Source: Chryseobacterium sp. ON_d1 (lineage in GTDB: Bacteria > Bacteroidota > Bacteroidia > Flavobacteriales > Weeksellaceae). From it: 64,000 bases of DNA. A program made the translations under genes and the position numbers. Within the stretch, counting starts at the first letter, position 1, and each line of letters opens with the position of its first letter. Below the pieces are notes generated by a model. That model searched no databases. It had not been told where the DNA came from and was given only the letters and a program-made list of their open reading frames with translations. The stretch spans positions 25,483 through 89,482 of the forward strand of contig NZ_BJTC01000019.1 of assembly GCF_006829085.1 (NCBI RefSeq), in the 5' to 3' direction. Positions 33,502 through 42,241 of the stretch are shown here, piece by piece.

Positions 33502-33741
33502 TTTTTTCTTTTTGAATTAACCCAAATTTACGGAAATTATATTATTTAAACGGGCTGCCACAAATTTTATTATTCTTTAACACTTCATATTTTGAATATT
33601 TTTCAGACTGCATTTTTAATGACAAATGCATTTTTGATTGTCCAGATTAGGGTTGGCAAACGCAAAGGCACAAATTTGTTAATATGTATCGAGTTTAAAG
33701 CGCAAGGATTTTATCTCCGATACAATTTTAATACTCTACCC

Positions 33742-33771
33742 TTGTCATTCCAAACAAAGCAAGGAATCTAT
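33742..33771 (+). repeat. 30-bp interspersed repeat, copy 1
   Basis: TTGTCATTCCAAACAAAGC followed by AAGGAATCTAT. A perfect match in reverse orientation lies at 40265-40294, 6.5 kb away. Confidence 0.8.
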
Positions 33772-33861
33772 GTTATAATTGGTTTATAAAACAGATTGAG
33801 ACTCCTACGGAGTGATAAAGATTGAGGGCTGACCAGGAAAAACATTCACAGAATGCGATTA

Positions 33862-33930
33862 ATTCAATAGGAACGGGCTTTAACCCGTTTACTTAAAAAG
33901 CAAGTATTCAACTGGCTTCAGCCAAAACAT
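33862..33930 (-). repeat. REP-like repeat (GGCTAAAGCC family), copy 5
   Basis: Reverse orientation. ATTCAATAGGAACGGGCTTT AACCCGTT, then GGCTTCAGCCAAAAC. A separate right-half hairpin, AACGGACTT-AATA-AAGTCCGTT (33968-33989), follows and may act as the pheT terminator. Confidence 0.7.
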
Positions 33931-34016
33931 ATTAATCCTGATATTTAAAATGATTAAAAACAAAAAACGGACTTAATAAAGTCCGTTTCTATTATCTTGA
34001 TATATATATTCAAATA

Positions 34017-36419
34017 TTAAGATCTCAACTCTGCGTTGAATTCTTTCTGGAAAGATTTGATTAAAGAATCCATTACTTCTGTAATTTCTTTTTCTTCCAG
34101 TGTTTTTTCTTCATTTAAAAGCTCGAAGCTCATTGCATACGACTTCTTGCCTTCAGGAAGATTTTTACCTTCATATACATCGAACAGATTAATGCTCTTA
34201 ATGAAAGGTGATTTATTCTTTTTAGCGGTTTGATATAAATCCTGATAGTTAACATTTTTATCAATCAATAAAGCTAAATCTCTTCTGATCTTGTTGAACT
34301 TCGGGATATCTTTAAATTTCAGTTCATTTTTAGAGCGTAATTCCTGAGCGTATTCCAGTTCAATTTCTGCGTAGAAGCATTCCTGATCAATATCAGAATC
34401 TTTCAATAAAGCAGGTGCTACTTTTCCTATTCTTACTAAAACTTTACCTTCTGCCTCGTATGCCAATGCATCAGAGAATCTATCATCAGAAAGGGCAACC
34501 TCTTTGTAGTCTACCGCAAGTCTTTCCAATAAAACTTTCACATACGCTTTAAGATTATAGAAACTTACCGCAGATTTAGGCTGAAGCCAGTTTTCTGCAA
34601 CATCTCTTCCGGAAACCAATACTGCCAATTGTTTTCTTTCTTCGTATTTATCTTTTTTGTGATAAATTTTTCCCAGTTCGAAGAACTTGATATCCTGGTT
34701 CTTTCTGTTGATGTTATAAACTGTATTCTGAAGAAGTCCTTCCAGTAAAGACTTTCTCATGAATGCCAGATCTCCGCTTAAAGGATTCAATAGTTTTACG
34801 GCATCAGTTTCATCTTTTACAGAAGTTAATGAGTTGTTCATTACTTCATTGAAACCAAGGCTCTGCAAAGCTCTTGCCCAGCTGTTTTCCAGTTCATCCT
34901 GATCGTTAGCACTCAGTTTAACCGGTGTAAACGAAATTTTTTGAGGAGCATCAATCTTATTATATCCGTAGATTCTTAAAATTTCTTCAATCACATCGAT
35001 TTCTCTTGTAACGTCTGCTCTGTAAGCAGGAACAGAGATTTCAAAACCGTTTGGAATTTCATTCAGAACCTGAATTTCCAATGCCTTTAATATTTCTTTT
35101 ACTTTTTCTCTGTGAATTTTTGTTCCTAAAATCTGTTCAATTTTAGAGAATCTCAGGATCACATAGTTGTCCTCTATTTTTTTAGGATATTCTTCCAGTA
35201 ACTCTCCTACCAACTTTCCTCCAGCAATTTCCTGTATCATTTTGATAGCATGAGTAATTGCCGTTCTTGTAAGATTCGGGTCTACTCCTCTTTCAAATCT
35301 GAAAGAAGCATCTGTGTTCAAGCTGTGCGCTTTTGCTCCTTTTCTGACAGCAATCGGGTTGAAGTAAGCACTTTCAAGGAAGATTGTTTTTGTAGTATCA
35401 GATACTCCTGAGTTTTCACCACCGAATACTCCGGCAATACACATCGGTTTATCTTTACCATCTTTGATCATGATTTCAGAACCGTTCAAAGTTCTTTCAA
35501 CCCCATCTAAGGTAGTAAATTTTGTTCCCGGTTTCACCACTCCTACTTTTACTTTCTTATCGGCAATTTTATCTGCGTCAAATGCGTGAAGCGGCTGTCC
35601 GTATCCATGAAGAATATAGTTGGTAATATCTACAACGTTATTGATCGGGCTTAATCCTATCGCCTTCAACCTGTCTTTTAACCATGATGGAGACTCTGCT
35701 ACCTTTACCTCTTCTATAACAGCACCGATATATCTTGGACACAATTCTGCATCTTCAATTTCCAGTGTGAAATCATGAGTTCCTTCATTATTCAAAGCTT
35801 CAGAAGCCACTTTATTAAACTGAGATTTCAATTGATTGGTGGAAAGATAGGCGTGCAGATCTCTGGCAACACCATAATGGGACATTGCATCGGTTCTGTT
35901 TGGGGTCAATCCGATTTCAAAAACCTCATCATTAGTCAGTTCAAAATAATCCGCAAAGTTTTTCCCTACTTCATATTTTGTTTCATCCAGCACCATGATT
36001 CCTCCGTGATCCTCACTAAGACCTAATTCATCTTCAGCACAGATCATTCCCTGAGACACCTCTCCTCTGATTTTGGCTTCTTTAATTTCAAAAAAGTTTC
36101 CGGTTTTGTCATAGATTTTAGTTCCGACAACGGCTACAGGAACCGTCTGCCCTGCTTCCACATTAGGAGCTCCACAAACGATGTTCAGCACTTTTCCGTT
36201 TCCTACGTCTACAGTTGTCTTTTTCAGTTTGTCAGCGTTCGGGTGTTTTTCGCAGGTTAATACTTTACCCACAACGATACCTTCAAGGCTTCCTTTTACA
36301 CTTTCAAATTTATCTATCCCTTCAACTTCAAGACCTATATCTGTAAGGAATTCACCGATTCTTTCAGTTTTTAATTCCGTTTTTACAAAGTCTTTCAGCC
36401 AGTTGTTTGATATTTTCAT
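34017..36419 (-). CDS. pheT: Phenylalanyl-tRNA synthetase beta subunit
   Basis: 800 aa, the normal bacterial length. Domain order: N-terminal tRNA-binding OB fold ('GIVVGKVLTCEKHPNADKL'), B3/B4 editing region ('NVVDITNYILHGYGQPLHAFD'), B5 domain ('YPKKIEDNYVILRFSKIEQI'), catalytic-like core and C-terminal anticodon-binding domain ('IPKFNKIRRDLALLIDK'). It acts with PheS, which is not in the window. Its downstream end is bordered by REP-like hairpins. Confidence 0.96.
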   Translation of the reverse strand: MKISNNWLKDFVKTELKTERIGEFLTDIGLEVEGIDKFESVKGSLEGIVVGKVLTCEKHPNADKLKKTTVDVGNGKVLNIVCGAPNVEAGQTVPVAVVGTKIYDKTGNFFEIKEAKIRGEVSQGMICAEDELGLSEDHGGIMVLDETKYEVGKNFADYFELTNDEVFEIGLTPNRTDAMSHYGVARDLHAYLSTNQLKSQFNKVASEALNNEGTHDFTLEIEDAELCPRYIGAVIEEVKVAESPSWLKDRLKAIGLSPINNVVDITNYILHGYGQPLHAFDADKIADKKVKVGVVKPGTKFTTLDGVERTLNGSEIMIKDGKDKPMCIAGVFGGENSGVSDTTKTIFLESAYFNPIAVRKGAKAHSLNTDASFRFERGVDPNLTRTAITHAIKMIQEIAGGKLVGELLEEYPKKIEDNYVILRFSKIEQILGTKIHREKVKEILKALEIQVLNEIPNGFEISVPAYRADVTREIDVIEEILRIYGYNKIDAPQKISFTPVKLSANDQDELENSWARALQSLGFNEVMNNSLTSVKDETDAVKLLNPLSGDLAFMRKSLLEGLLQNTVYNINRKNQDIKFFELGKIYHKKDKYEERKQLAVLVSGRDVAENWLQPKSAVSFYNLKAYVKVLLERLAVDYKEVALSDDRFSDALAYEAEGKVLVRIGKVAPALLKDSDIDQECFYAEIELEYAQELRSKNELKFKDIPKFNKIRRDLALLIDKNVNYQDLYQTAKKNKSPFIKSINLFDVYEGKNLPEGKKSYAMSFELLNEEKTLEEKEITEVMDSLIKSFQKEFNAELRS

Positions 36420-36699
36420 TTGTTAATCTATCTACTTATTTAATTCGTCAGATGAGTTCTAGATTTCATCTGCTCAATTTGAAACTTTTATTTGAAATTT
36501 CACACTCTGTTCCTGTGTAATTTTTCGAGCTACAAATGTCGTGTTTTTTTGAGAAATAGAGAAATTTAGAAGCGATTTTAAGATAATAAATTTTCGTTAA
36601 TCTCACTGCTTCAGGTAAGAATCTCTGATCAGGTCGTCATATTGCCTTCTTCAGATTAAAGCGGATTCCTCACAGCTTAAAAATTCAACAATGCAATAA

Positions 36700-37530
36700 T
36701 TAATATTCTTTTGAATATGTTTTTTTCTCCACTAAATATTCACTTTTAGTTCCATTACCTGTTCTGAAAAGGGTTTTGATGGTATTCTTCTGTTTAGGTT
36801 TTGAAGGATCAGGAAGAAAACACTGAAAATGCAAATGAGGTCCGTTTGTCCATCCTGTATTTCCACTCAAACCAATTAACTCACCTTTTTTAACCTCATC
36901 ACCTACTCTTACTTTAGCCCCGCTTTCTTTTAAGTGAAAATATTGAGCAATTGTACCATCCGAATGTAAAATAGAAATATAATTGGCCAAGTTAGCACAA
37001 CTTATTGTAGGGCAGCCAGTATTATTGTTCTGAATTATATCAATCACTTTACCTTCTCTTGCCGCGGTGATTTCTGTGCCCTCAGGCATTACAAAATCTA
37101 AAGAATTTTCATTCTGATGAGAAAATACCCCGTTGTATCCCTGATACACATTAAAAGATTTTCCCCTTTTAAAGGGAAGGTCATACAGGTAAGAAGTATC
37201 AAATTCTTTTATCGTTGCATCACCCGCCAATGTATAGTATGGCATTTTTTTAACTTTCCAGCCTTTCTTTTTATCATTGATAACAAAATAAGCAATCCTT
37301 TTCTTCATTGATTTAGGTGGAAGCACTCTGATCATTTTAAATGATTCCGGGCTTTTCAGATTTTCTAATTCCGGTTGTTCAGAAAAAGTGATTGAAATCG
37401 GATAAATTTCCGTATTATCAGCATAATATGCAATCGTATCATTTTTCTGTTCGTAATAGATTTTTGCATTTTTCTGAGAATAGCCCCATAGCGAACAAGC
37501 AAGTAATCCTAAAGTTATTATTTTTTTCAT
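36700..37530 (-). CDS. M23 family metallopeptidase
   Basis: 276 aa with a signal peptide ('LLACSLWGYSQK'). The C-terminal lysostaphin-like domain has 'HQNENSLDFVMPEGTEITAA' (the H...D ligands), 'ILHSDGTIAQYFHLKESG' and the final HxH in 'TNGPHLHFQCF'. M23 proteins cut peptidoglycan cross-links or regulate amidases. All zinc ligands appear present, so it is likely active. Confidence 0.88.
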   Translation of the reverse strand: MKKIITLGLLACSLWGYSQKNAKIYYEQKNDTIAYYADNTEIYPISITFSEQPELENLKSPESFKMIRVLPPKSMKKRIAYFVINDKKKGWKVKKMPYYTLAGDATIKEFDTSYLYDLPFKRGKSFNVYQGYNGVFSHQNENSLDFVMPEGTEITAAREGKVIDIIQNNNTGCPTISCANLANYISILHSDGTIAQYFHLKESGAKVRVGDEVKKGELIGLSGNTGWTNGPHLHFQCFLPDPSKPKQKNTIKTLFRTGNGTKSEYLVEKKTYSKEY

Positions 37531-37674
37531 GTTTATTAAGTAGTGTTTTTCACGCTTTAAATAATGTTTTTTCTTAGTATAATTTTACCTTGAAATTGAA
37601 AATTCGACATAGTCTTATACTTTGAAATTTTATTAACGCGTCTTATTTGATAAGCGGATAGCTAGATTATAAAA

Positions 37675-37698
37675 AAAGCCGGAAAATTCCGGCTCTCT
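37675..37698 (-). terminator. Terminator of dnaN
   Basis: AGCCGGAA-AA-TTCCGGCT hairpin, followed on the minus strand by TTTTTTATAA. Confidence 0.85.
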
Positions 37699-37717
37699 AT
37701 TATTTGTTATGCTAATA

Positions 37718-38848
37718 TTACAATCCGATTACCGGCATTGATAGCATTAAGATATTTTCATTTTCTTCAAGACCGTCAAGAGGTTCAATGATACCAGGTC
37801 TGTTAGGTTGGGACATTTTCATCGTGATATCATCAGATCCTAAGATGGTCAGCATTTCAGTTAAGAATTTGGAACTGAATCCGATATTGATATCTTCTCC
37901 GTTATAGTCACAAGGAATCTGCATATCTGCTTTGTTGGCATATTCAGTATCTTCTGCATGAAGGTGAAGAATATTTCCGGAAAGCTTGAATCTTACCTGG
38001 TTGGTAGATTTGTTAGACATGATAGACGCTCTTTTGATTGCTCCCAATAACAGGTTTCTGTTGATGGTCAATACATTTGGATTTTCTTTTGGAATTACTG
38101 CTGTATAGTTCGGGTATTTTCCGTCAATCAGTCTACAGATCCAGATATGTTTACCAAAAGTAAATTTAGCCATATTCTCATTGAAGTCGATGGTAACGTC
38201 TTCATTGGAGCTTGCCAGGATATTTTTGAAAATGTTAAGAGGCTTTTTAGGCATGATAAACTCCATTGGCTCGGCATTCATAAGATCTGCTCTTTTGTAA
38301 ACCACCAATCTGTGGGAGTCTGTAGAAACGAAATTGGTTTCGTTCTCTCCAAACTGGAAAAGAACTCCTGTCATTACCGGACGAAGAGAGTCGTTACTTG
38401 TAGCAAATAGTGTGTTTGTTAATGCTTCAGACAGCACTCCTGCCGGCATCGTTACACTCTGTGAAGCGTCGAATTCCGGTAACTCAGGATAGTCATCAGC
38501 ATTGTCTAATGCTACTGCGAAATTATCTTTTTCATCTAAAATCTCAAGCTGGCTTCCGGTTCCTTCGGCATTGTCTTTTACGACAAATGTCAGAGGCTGT
38601 TCACCATAGGTCTTGATAAAATCCTGAAAAATTTTAGCAGGAACAGCAAATTTACCTGTATCATCAGACTTTACTTCAAGAGAAGTAACAAGAGTTGTCT
38701 CGCCGTCAGATGCTGTAATGGTAACATTATTTCCGTCTAATTCAAAAAGATAGTTTTCTAAAATCGGTCTCGATTGAGAGCTTGATATTACGCCACTTAC
38801 AGTTTGCAAAGCCTTCTGCAGTTCACCACTTGAAATAATAAATTTCAT
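37718..38848 (-). CDS. dnaN: DNA polymerase III sliding clamp (beta subunit)
   Basis: 376 aa with the three-domain clamp layout. It starts 'MKFIISSGELQKALQTVSGV' and contains 'MTGVLFQFGENETNFVSTDSHRL' split around 'STDSHRLVVYKRA'. It ends in the conserved 'MLSMPVIGL', near the clamp's C-terminal 'MPMRL'-like sequence of other bacteria. It encircles DNA and tethers the replicative polymerase. dnaA and an origin are not in the window. Confidence 0.95.
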   Translation of the reverse strand: MKFIISSGELQKALQTVSGVISSSQSRPILENYLFELDGNNVTITASDGETTLVTSLEVKSDDTGKFAVPAKIFQDFIKTYGEQPLTFVVKDNAEGTGSQLEILDEKDNFAVALDNADDYPELPEFDASQSVTMPAGVLSEALTNTLFATSNDSLRPVMTGVLFQFGENETNFVSTDSHRLVVYKRADLMNAEPMEFIMPKKPLNIFKNILASSNEDVTIDFNENMAKFTFGKHIWICRLIDGKYPNYTAVIPKENPNVLTINRNLLLGAIKRASIMSNKSTNQVRFKLSGNILHLHAEDTEYANKADMQIPCDYNGEDINIGFSSKFLTEMLTILGSDDITMKMSQPNRPGIIEPLDGLEENENILMLSMPVIGL

Positions 38849-39005
38849 AGATTTATAAAATAAGTTTCTACAAATATAATAAATAGATACAATAAAGAAA
38901 AGAATAATATGGAGGAGTTTTTAACAAAGATCCTTAATTTGTTTTGAGCCTTGATATTATACTTAGATTTATGTGGAGATTCATTTTTTTATCAAATACA
39001 AAACC

Positions 39006-39013
39006 TATATTTG
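39006..39013 (+). promoter_or_regulatory. -7 promoter element of the DgkA-family gene
   Basis: TATATTTG, consensus TAnnTTTG, 18 bp before the start codon. Confidence 0.5.
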
Positions 39014-39031
39014 TGAAAAAAGTTCAAAATC

Positions 39032-39388
39032 ATGCAAAAGCCTCCGCTCCATAAAAGTTTTCTCAATGCTTTCCGGGGTGTTTTTATGATGATTAAAGCA
39101 GAGAGAAATTTCCGGATTGAACTGCTGGCATTTTTCATAAACCTGTTTTTCATTTTCTATTTCAAATTAAACACTACAGACGCTGTATTGGTTATTATTG
39201 CTTCTTTTGCGGTTTTAAGTGCTGAGATTTTCAACACTGCTATTGAAAAGATCTGTGATATCATTCAGCCTGATTTTGATGAAAGAATCGGGTTTATTAA
39301 AGATATCGCCGCAGGAGCTGTAGTGCTGACAGCCATTGCAGCAGTGATTATCGGGATTTTGGTGTATTGGAAATATATTGTTGGGTAA
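39032..39388 (+). CDS. dgkA: Diacylglycerol kinase family protein
   Basis: 118 aa with three membrane helices. The signature 'AFRGVFMMIKAERNFRIEL' and the active-site region 'VLSAEIFNTAIEKICDII' match the DgkA/undecaprenol kinase family. It phosphorylates diacylglycerol or undecaprenol at the inner membrane. The hairpin repeat at 39437 follows. Confidence 0.9.
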   Translation: MQKPPLHKSFLNAFRGVFMMIKAERNFRIELLAFFINLFFIFYFKLNTTDAVLVIIASFAVLSAEIFNTAIEKICDIIQPDFDERIGFIKDIAAGAVVLTAIAAVIIGILVYWKYIVG

Positions 39389-39436
39389 AGAAATCTGAAA
39401 GAAATATTGCCGACAAATACTGAAGTTACATGCTTA

Positions 39437-39490
39437 ACCACCCCGTCAAAAATTCTTTGAATTTTCGCCACCCCTCCGAGGGAGGGGAAT
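39437..39490 (+). repeat. Second solo copy of the DUF559-associated hairpin repeat
   Basis: ACCACCCCGTC, hairpin AAAAATTC-TTT-GAATTTTC, GCCA, hairpin CCCCTCC-GAG-GGAGGGG, AA. Same layout as the copy at 5970 and the repeats around the DUF559 gene. Confidence 0.75.
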
Positions 39491-39541
39491 TTCACGTCTT
39501 CAGATCAAAGGTCGTGAAAGCAAGAAGTTTTTGCTTTTTTC

Positions 39542-39999
39542 TTATTTAACAGCGATGAAAATCTCCACTTCGGCATCTGAAGGGTTTTGTGCTTTTTCTC
39601 CATAGACTTCAAAATCGGCGGTAAAGAGTCTTCCCATATCCATTTCCCAGATTTTCAGCCACTCATTGATCACCAGATCTTTTGAAAGGTCTCCTTTTGT
39701 GGTAAATTTCACATAATCTCCGCCATCAAAGGAATACCCTACCATTCCTTCCGGTATATAATCAAGGCTTTCTACTTTACATCCAAGAACTGTAGTGTAT
39801 GGCTTTGTATGGTCTTTTTCGTAATCTGTGTAGATAGAATAGATGGTATTGTCTATCCTGTTCGGGATTGAATTGGGCATATCTTCACTGATCATTTTTC
39901 CCATAATAAAGGGATGTCTTTTCCTGCCTGTCCACTTTCATTTGTTGTTCTCACCGAGATCCCGATCACCTTAAAAGGATCGACTTTTACTTTATTCAT
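39542..39999 (-). pseudogene. GyrI-like (AraC effector-binding) domain protein, frameshifted
   Basis: Two overlapping frames together encode one ~152-aa protein. The first (39892-39999) reads 'MNKVKVDPFKVIGISVRT' through 'IPLLWEK' then stops at TGA. The second (39542-39904) continues with 'ISEDMPNSIPNRIDNTIY' and ends 'DAEVEIFIAVK', a GyrI-like small-molecule-binding fold. One added A in the A-run at 39895-39899 restores a single frame reading LLWEKMISEDMPN. The second frame alone has its own ATG (39904) but would lack the first beta-strand. It is either a true mutation, a slippage site, or a sequencing error. Confidence 0.75.
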
Positions 40000-40066
40000 T
40001 TTTTGATTTTTTATTGTATGACAAAGATACAGAGGGGGTGTGACAAGGGTATGTCAGGAGTTTTTT

Positions 40067-40137
40067 TAAGTTTTGGCTAAAGCCGCTGGATTTGGGTTTT
40101 ATAGAATGAGTGGGCTAAAGCCCACTCTTATTGAATA
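40067..40137 (+). repeat. REP-like repeat (GGCTAAAGCC family), copy 6
   Basis: TTAAGTTTTGGCTAAAGCC, then the hairpin GAGTGGGCTAAAGCCCACTC and TTATTGAAT. A well-preserved example of the family. Confidence 0.75.
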
Positions 40138-40264
40138 TTTACTCGTGATATTTGTGATAATATTAGTGTTATTAGTGTTTAAAATGGGAAGTTTTGCATA
40201 AAAAACAATCTACCCATAACCTTTGTCCAGTCCGCTAGGAATGTAAATTAATATGTGAGAGTCT

Positions 40265-40294
40265 ATAGATTCCTTGCTTTGTTTGGAATGACAA
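40265..40294 (-). repeat. 30-bp interspersed repeat, copy 2
   Basis: Exact reverse complement of 33742-33771. Confidence 0.8.
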
Positions 40295-40410
40295 AGAAGC
40301 TGTTGATACTTACCAAAGATAAAATTACTTGAGTTCAGTATTTCCAATTCTTATTGAGATTGCTTCGCCTTGCCCGCAAGACAGTGTGGGTATGTTTTAA
40401 AGATGAGGAA

Positions 40411-40743
40411 CTATTTTCCGACATAAATAAATCCTTTCTTTCCGGATTTAAAAATGGTTTCAATTCTTTTATAATCGTCTACTTCATATTCATCTGCCTG
40501 AAGGATTTCTGCTTCACTCACGTCAAACAGCATTCCTTCTATCTGATCATCCTCATTCCCTGAAAACTGCAGTACCGGATGATATTTCTGTCCGCTTTTC
40601 CGCAATACTTCAGGATCTGTAATTTCAAGCATATTGAGCTTATATCCTGATAAAATATCTTTTTGTCCTTCTAAAAGTCTTCCGAAGGTTTCAAGCTGTA
40701 CCTGTTCTTTCTGCAGGGTTCCATAAGAGAATAAATAAGGCAT
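40411..40743 (-). CDS. Gamma-glutamylcyclotransferase-like (AIG2/GGCT) protein
   Basis: 110 aa. 'MPYLFSYGTLQKEQVQLETF' is the classic GGCT-like substrate-binding start, and a later conserved acid lies in 'EILQADEYEVDDYKRIE'. Family members cyclise gamma-glutamyl amines; the true substrate is unknown. Its start overlaps the stop of the upstream SGNH hydrolase gene, so the two are coupled. Confidence 0.85.
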   Translation of the reverse strand: MPYLFSYGTLQKEQVQLETFGRLLEGQKDILSGYKLNMLEITDPEVLRKSGQKYHPVLQFSGNEDDQIEGMLFDVSEAEILQADEYEVDDYKRIETIFKSGKKGFIYVGK

Positions 40744-41372
40744 TATAAATATTTTTCAATGATTGGGATGGCAATTTCGGCCATCATTCCATAGCCTTTT
40801 TCGTTGGGATGTACCCCGTCTGCAGATAATAAAATCTCCTTATCTTCCAGAAAAGCAGAATAAAAATCTATATAGACCAGCGAATGCTCTTCGGCAAGAT
40901 CTTTAAGGATCTGATTATAGGCAACAACTTCCTCATTGTTTCTCAACTTCCCTGAACTTACCACTACTCCATCTACCTTCTGAGAGAAAGGAAGAATGCT
41001 TACAAGATAAATTTCATTGGAAAATTGTCTGGCATGATTGATAGCCGCCGAAATATTGTTTTTAAATTTTTCAGGAGCTACCATCTGCACTCCGTCTTTT
41101 AGGGCGAGATCATTGGCTCCGTAACTTAAAAAAATGATGTTTCCGTCTGGAGAATTTCTTGCATTAAGTTCGTGGGGGATTCTTTTGAGTAATCCTTCTG
41201 TCGTTTCTCCACCGATTCCCAGATTGAAAAGAATCAGTTCATCTCCATTTCCTTCATGAAATTTCTGAAGGGCATATCTTTTCAGAATATCTACCCATCC
41301 GCCAAAAACTCCGTCATATTCCCCATAAGTAATACTGTCACCGAAGAACAGCCCGTAAATAATTTTCTTCAT
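40743..41372 (-). CDS. SGNH/GDSL hydrolase family protein
   Basis: 209 aa. SGNH blocks: 'LFFGDSITYGEYDG' (Ser nucleophile), 'NLGIGGETTEGL' (Gly), 'SYGANDLAL' (Asn) and 'SADGVHPNEKGYG' (Asp/His). It is an esterase or lipase of unknown substrate. No signal peptide, so cytoplasmic. Translationally coupled to the GGCT-like gene. Confidence 0.88.
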   Translation of the reverse strand: MKKIIYGLFFGDSITYGEYDGVFGGWVDILKRYALQKFHEGNGDELILFNLGIGGETTEGLLKRIPHELNARNSPDGNIIFLSYGANDLALKDGVQMVAPEKFKNNISAAINHARQFSNEIYLVSILPFSQKVDGVVVSSGKLRNNEEVVAYNQILKDLAEEHSLVYIDFYSAFLEDKEILLSADGVHPNEKGYGMMAEIAIPIIEKYL

Positions 41373-41847
41373 TCAACTTCTATTGTTTCCTTTTTTGTTA
41401 AAGTAAAAATAGTAAGAAAAATTATTAATATCTTTCAACTGACATAGTTTTTAACGCAAAAGACGCAAAGTTTTTATATTAATTCCATGTTTTCGTTCGC
41501 AAGGGCGTTTCACTTAGCTATAGACCAATTTGTACTCTGGTTGAATAAACTTATTTGAACCATTAAGATTTTTTAAGGGATAAAGAATTATTAAGGCAAC
41601 AGCTAAAGCTATTATGAAGAATGCCTTATTCATCAGCGATGAACCTTAACTTTTCTTACAATCTTTATTATTCTTAATGGTTTAAAATGTATTCTTCTTT
41701 TTGACGCAAAGATATTATCGCTATTCTCTTGATTCAAGGAAGCAAAGAGAGAATCAACAAGTTGATTTGATGAAGCTAGCGGGAAAAAATTCCACTCATT
41801 ACTCATTACTCATTACTCATTACTCATTACTCATTACTCATTACTCA
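41373..41847. other. Intergenic region with palindromic and heptad repeats
   Basis: Has CGCAAAAGACGCAAAG (41456-41471), a large inverted repeat beginning AACCATTAAGA (~41568) and ending TTCTTAATGGTT (~41684), and a perfect heptamer array (41794-41848). No gene seen. Confidence 0.6.
41568..41685. repeat. AACCATTAAG-type inverted repeat
   Basis: Left arm AACCATTAAGATTTTTTAAG, right arm TTATTATTCTTAATGGTT, about 115 bp overall. A similar arrangement at 18877-18937 has AAACCATTAAGAAA and TTCTTAATGGCTT. Confidence 0.6.
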
Positions 41848-41848
41848 T
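41794..41848. repeat. Heptanucleotide tandem array ACTCATT x7.9
   Basis: Seven perfect copies of ACTCATT plus a partial one. The array runs into the stop codon (TCA on the plus strand, 41848-41850) of the barstar-like gene. Confidence 0.9.
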
Positions 41849-42228
41849 CATTCTAATGTCAGTGTAATATTCGTATGTGATTCTATAATTTCCACTAAAA
41901 TTTCAAAAAGGATCTGTCCTTTTCCTTCCTCTAATTCATTCAATTTCTTCTGAATTAATTCTATGTTGAAAGGTTTTCCGTGTCTGATTTTATTTTCGTA
42001 GAATTCACGGGTAGCAGCAAAGCTTAAGTCTTCTTTTGACTTCTGTGATTCCTTCCAGATGATTTCAATTTCCTCTTTATTTTCGAATACTCCAAAACCG
42101 CCGTAGAGAATGTCATCAAAGCCATCTAATGTTCCCACTTTCCAATCAACATCTTTCATCAGAACATGGGAAGCTTCTTCGTAGAAACCATCTAAAGACG
42201 AAAAATGACCGCCATGGATGACGATCAT
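41848..42228 (-). CDS. Barstar-like ribonuclease inhibitor family protein
   Basis: 126 aa from the ATG at 42228, chosen because longer starts overlap purL. The barstar pattern is 'IHGGHFSSLDGFYEEASHVL', 'DVDWKVGTLDGFDDILYGGF' and 'EIIWKESQKSKEDL', with the conserved Tyr/Asp-rich helix and 'LDGFDDIL' region. Barstar inhibits barnase-type RNases. No RNase gene is nearby, so it may be an orphan immunity protein. Lies 13 bp downstream of purL, probably on the same transcript. Confidence 0.75.
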   Translation of the reverse strand: MIVIHGGHFSSLDGFYEEASHVLMKDVDWKVGTLDGFDDILYGGFGVFENKEEIEIIWKESQKSKEDLSFAATREFYENKIRHGKPFNIELIQKKLNELEEGKGQILFEILVEIIESHTNITLTLE

Positions 42229-42241
42229 TTTTCTTGTATTG

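Larger units (their letters stand above)
33502..34016. other. Repeat-bearing intergenic region
   Basis: No gene. It has a 30-bp stretch (33742-33771) identical to the inverse of 40265-40294, a GCGCAAGGATTTTATCTC fragment related to the 18928 duplication, a REP-like repeat (33862-33930) and an isolated half of that family (33964-33993). Confidence 0.65.
40000..40410. other. Intergenic region with interspersed repeats
   Basis: Contains a REP-like repeat (40067-40137), the second copy of the 30-bp repeat (40265-40294) and a GAGATTGCTTCGCCTTGC fragment (40356-40373). No gene seen. Confidence 0.65.

Noticed and set aside
37718..39013. Replication origin next to dnaN
   Set aside because: No DnaA boxes, dnaA gene or AT-rich unwinding array was visible; dnaN is often away from oriC in this phylum.
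41794..41848. Possible CRISPR array from regularly repeated units
   Set aside because: The units are 7 bp with no spacers, and no cas genes are present; it is a simple tandem repeat.
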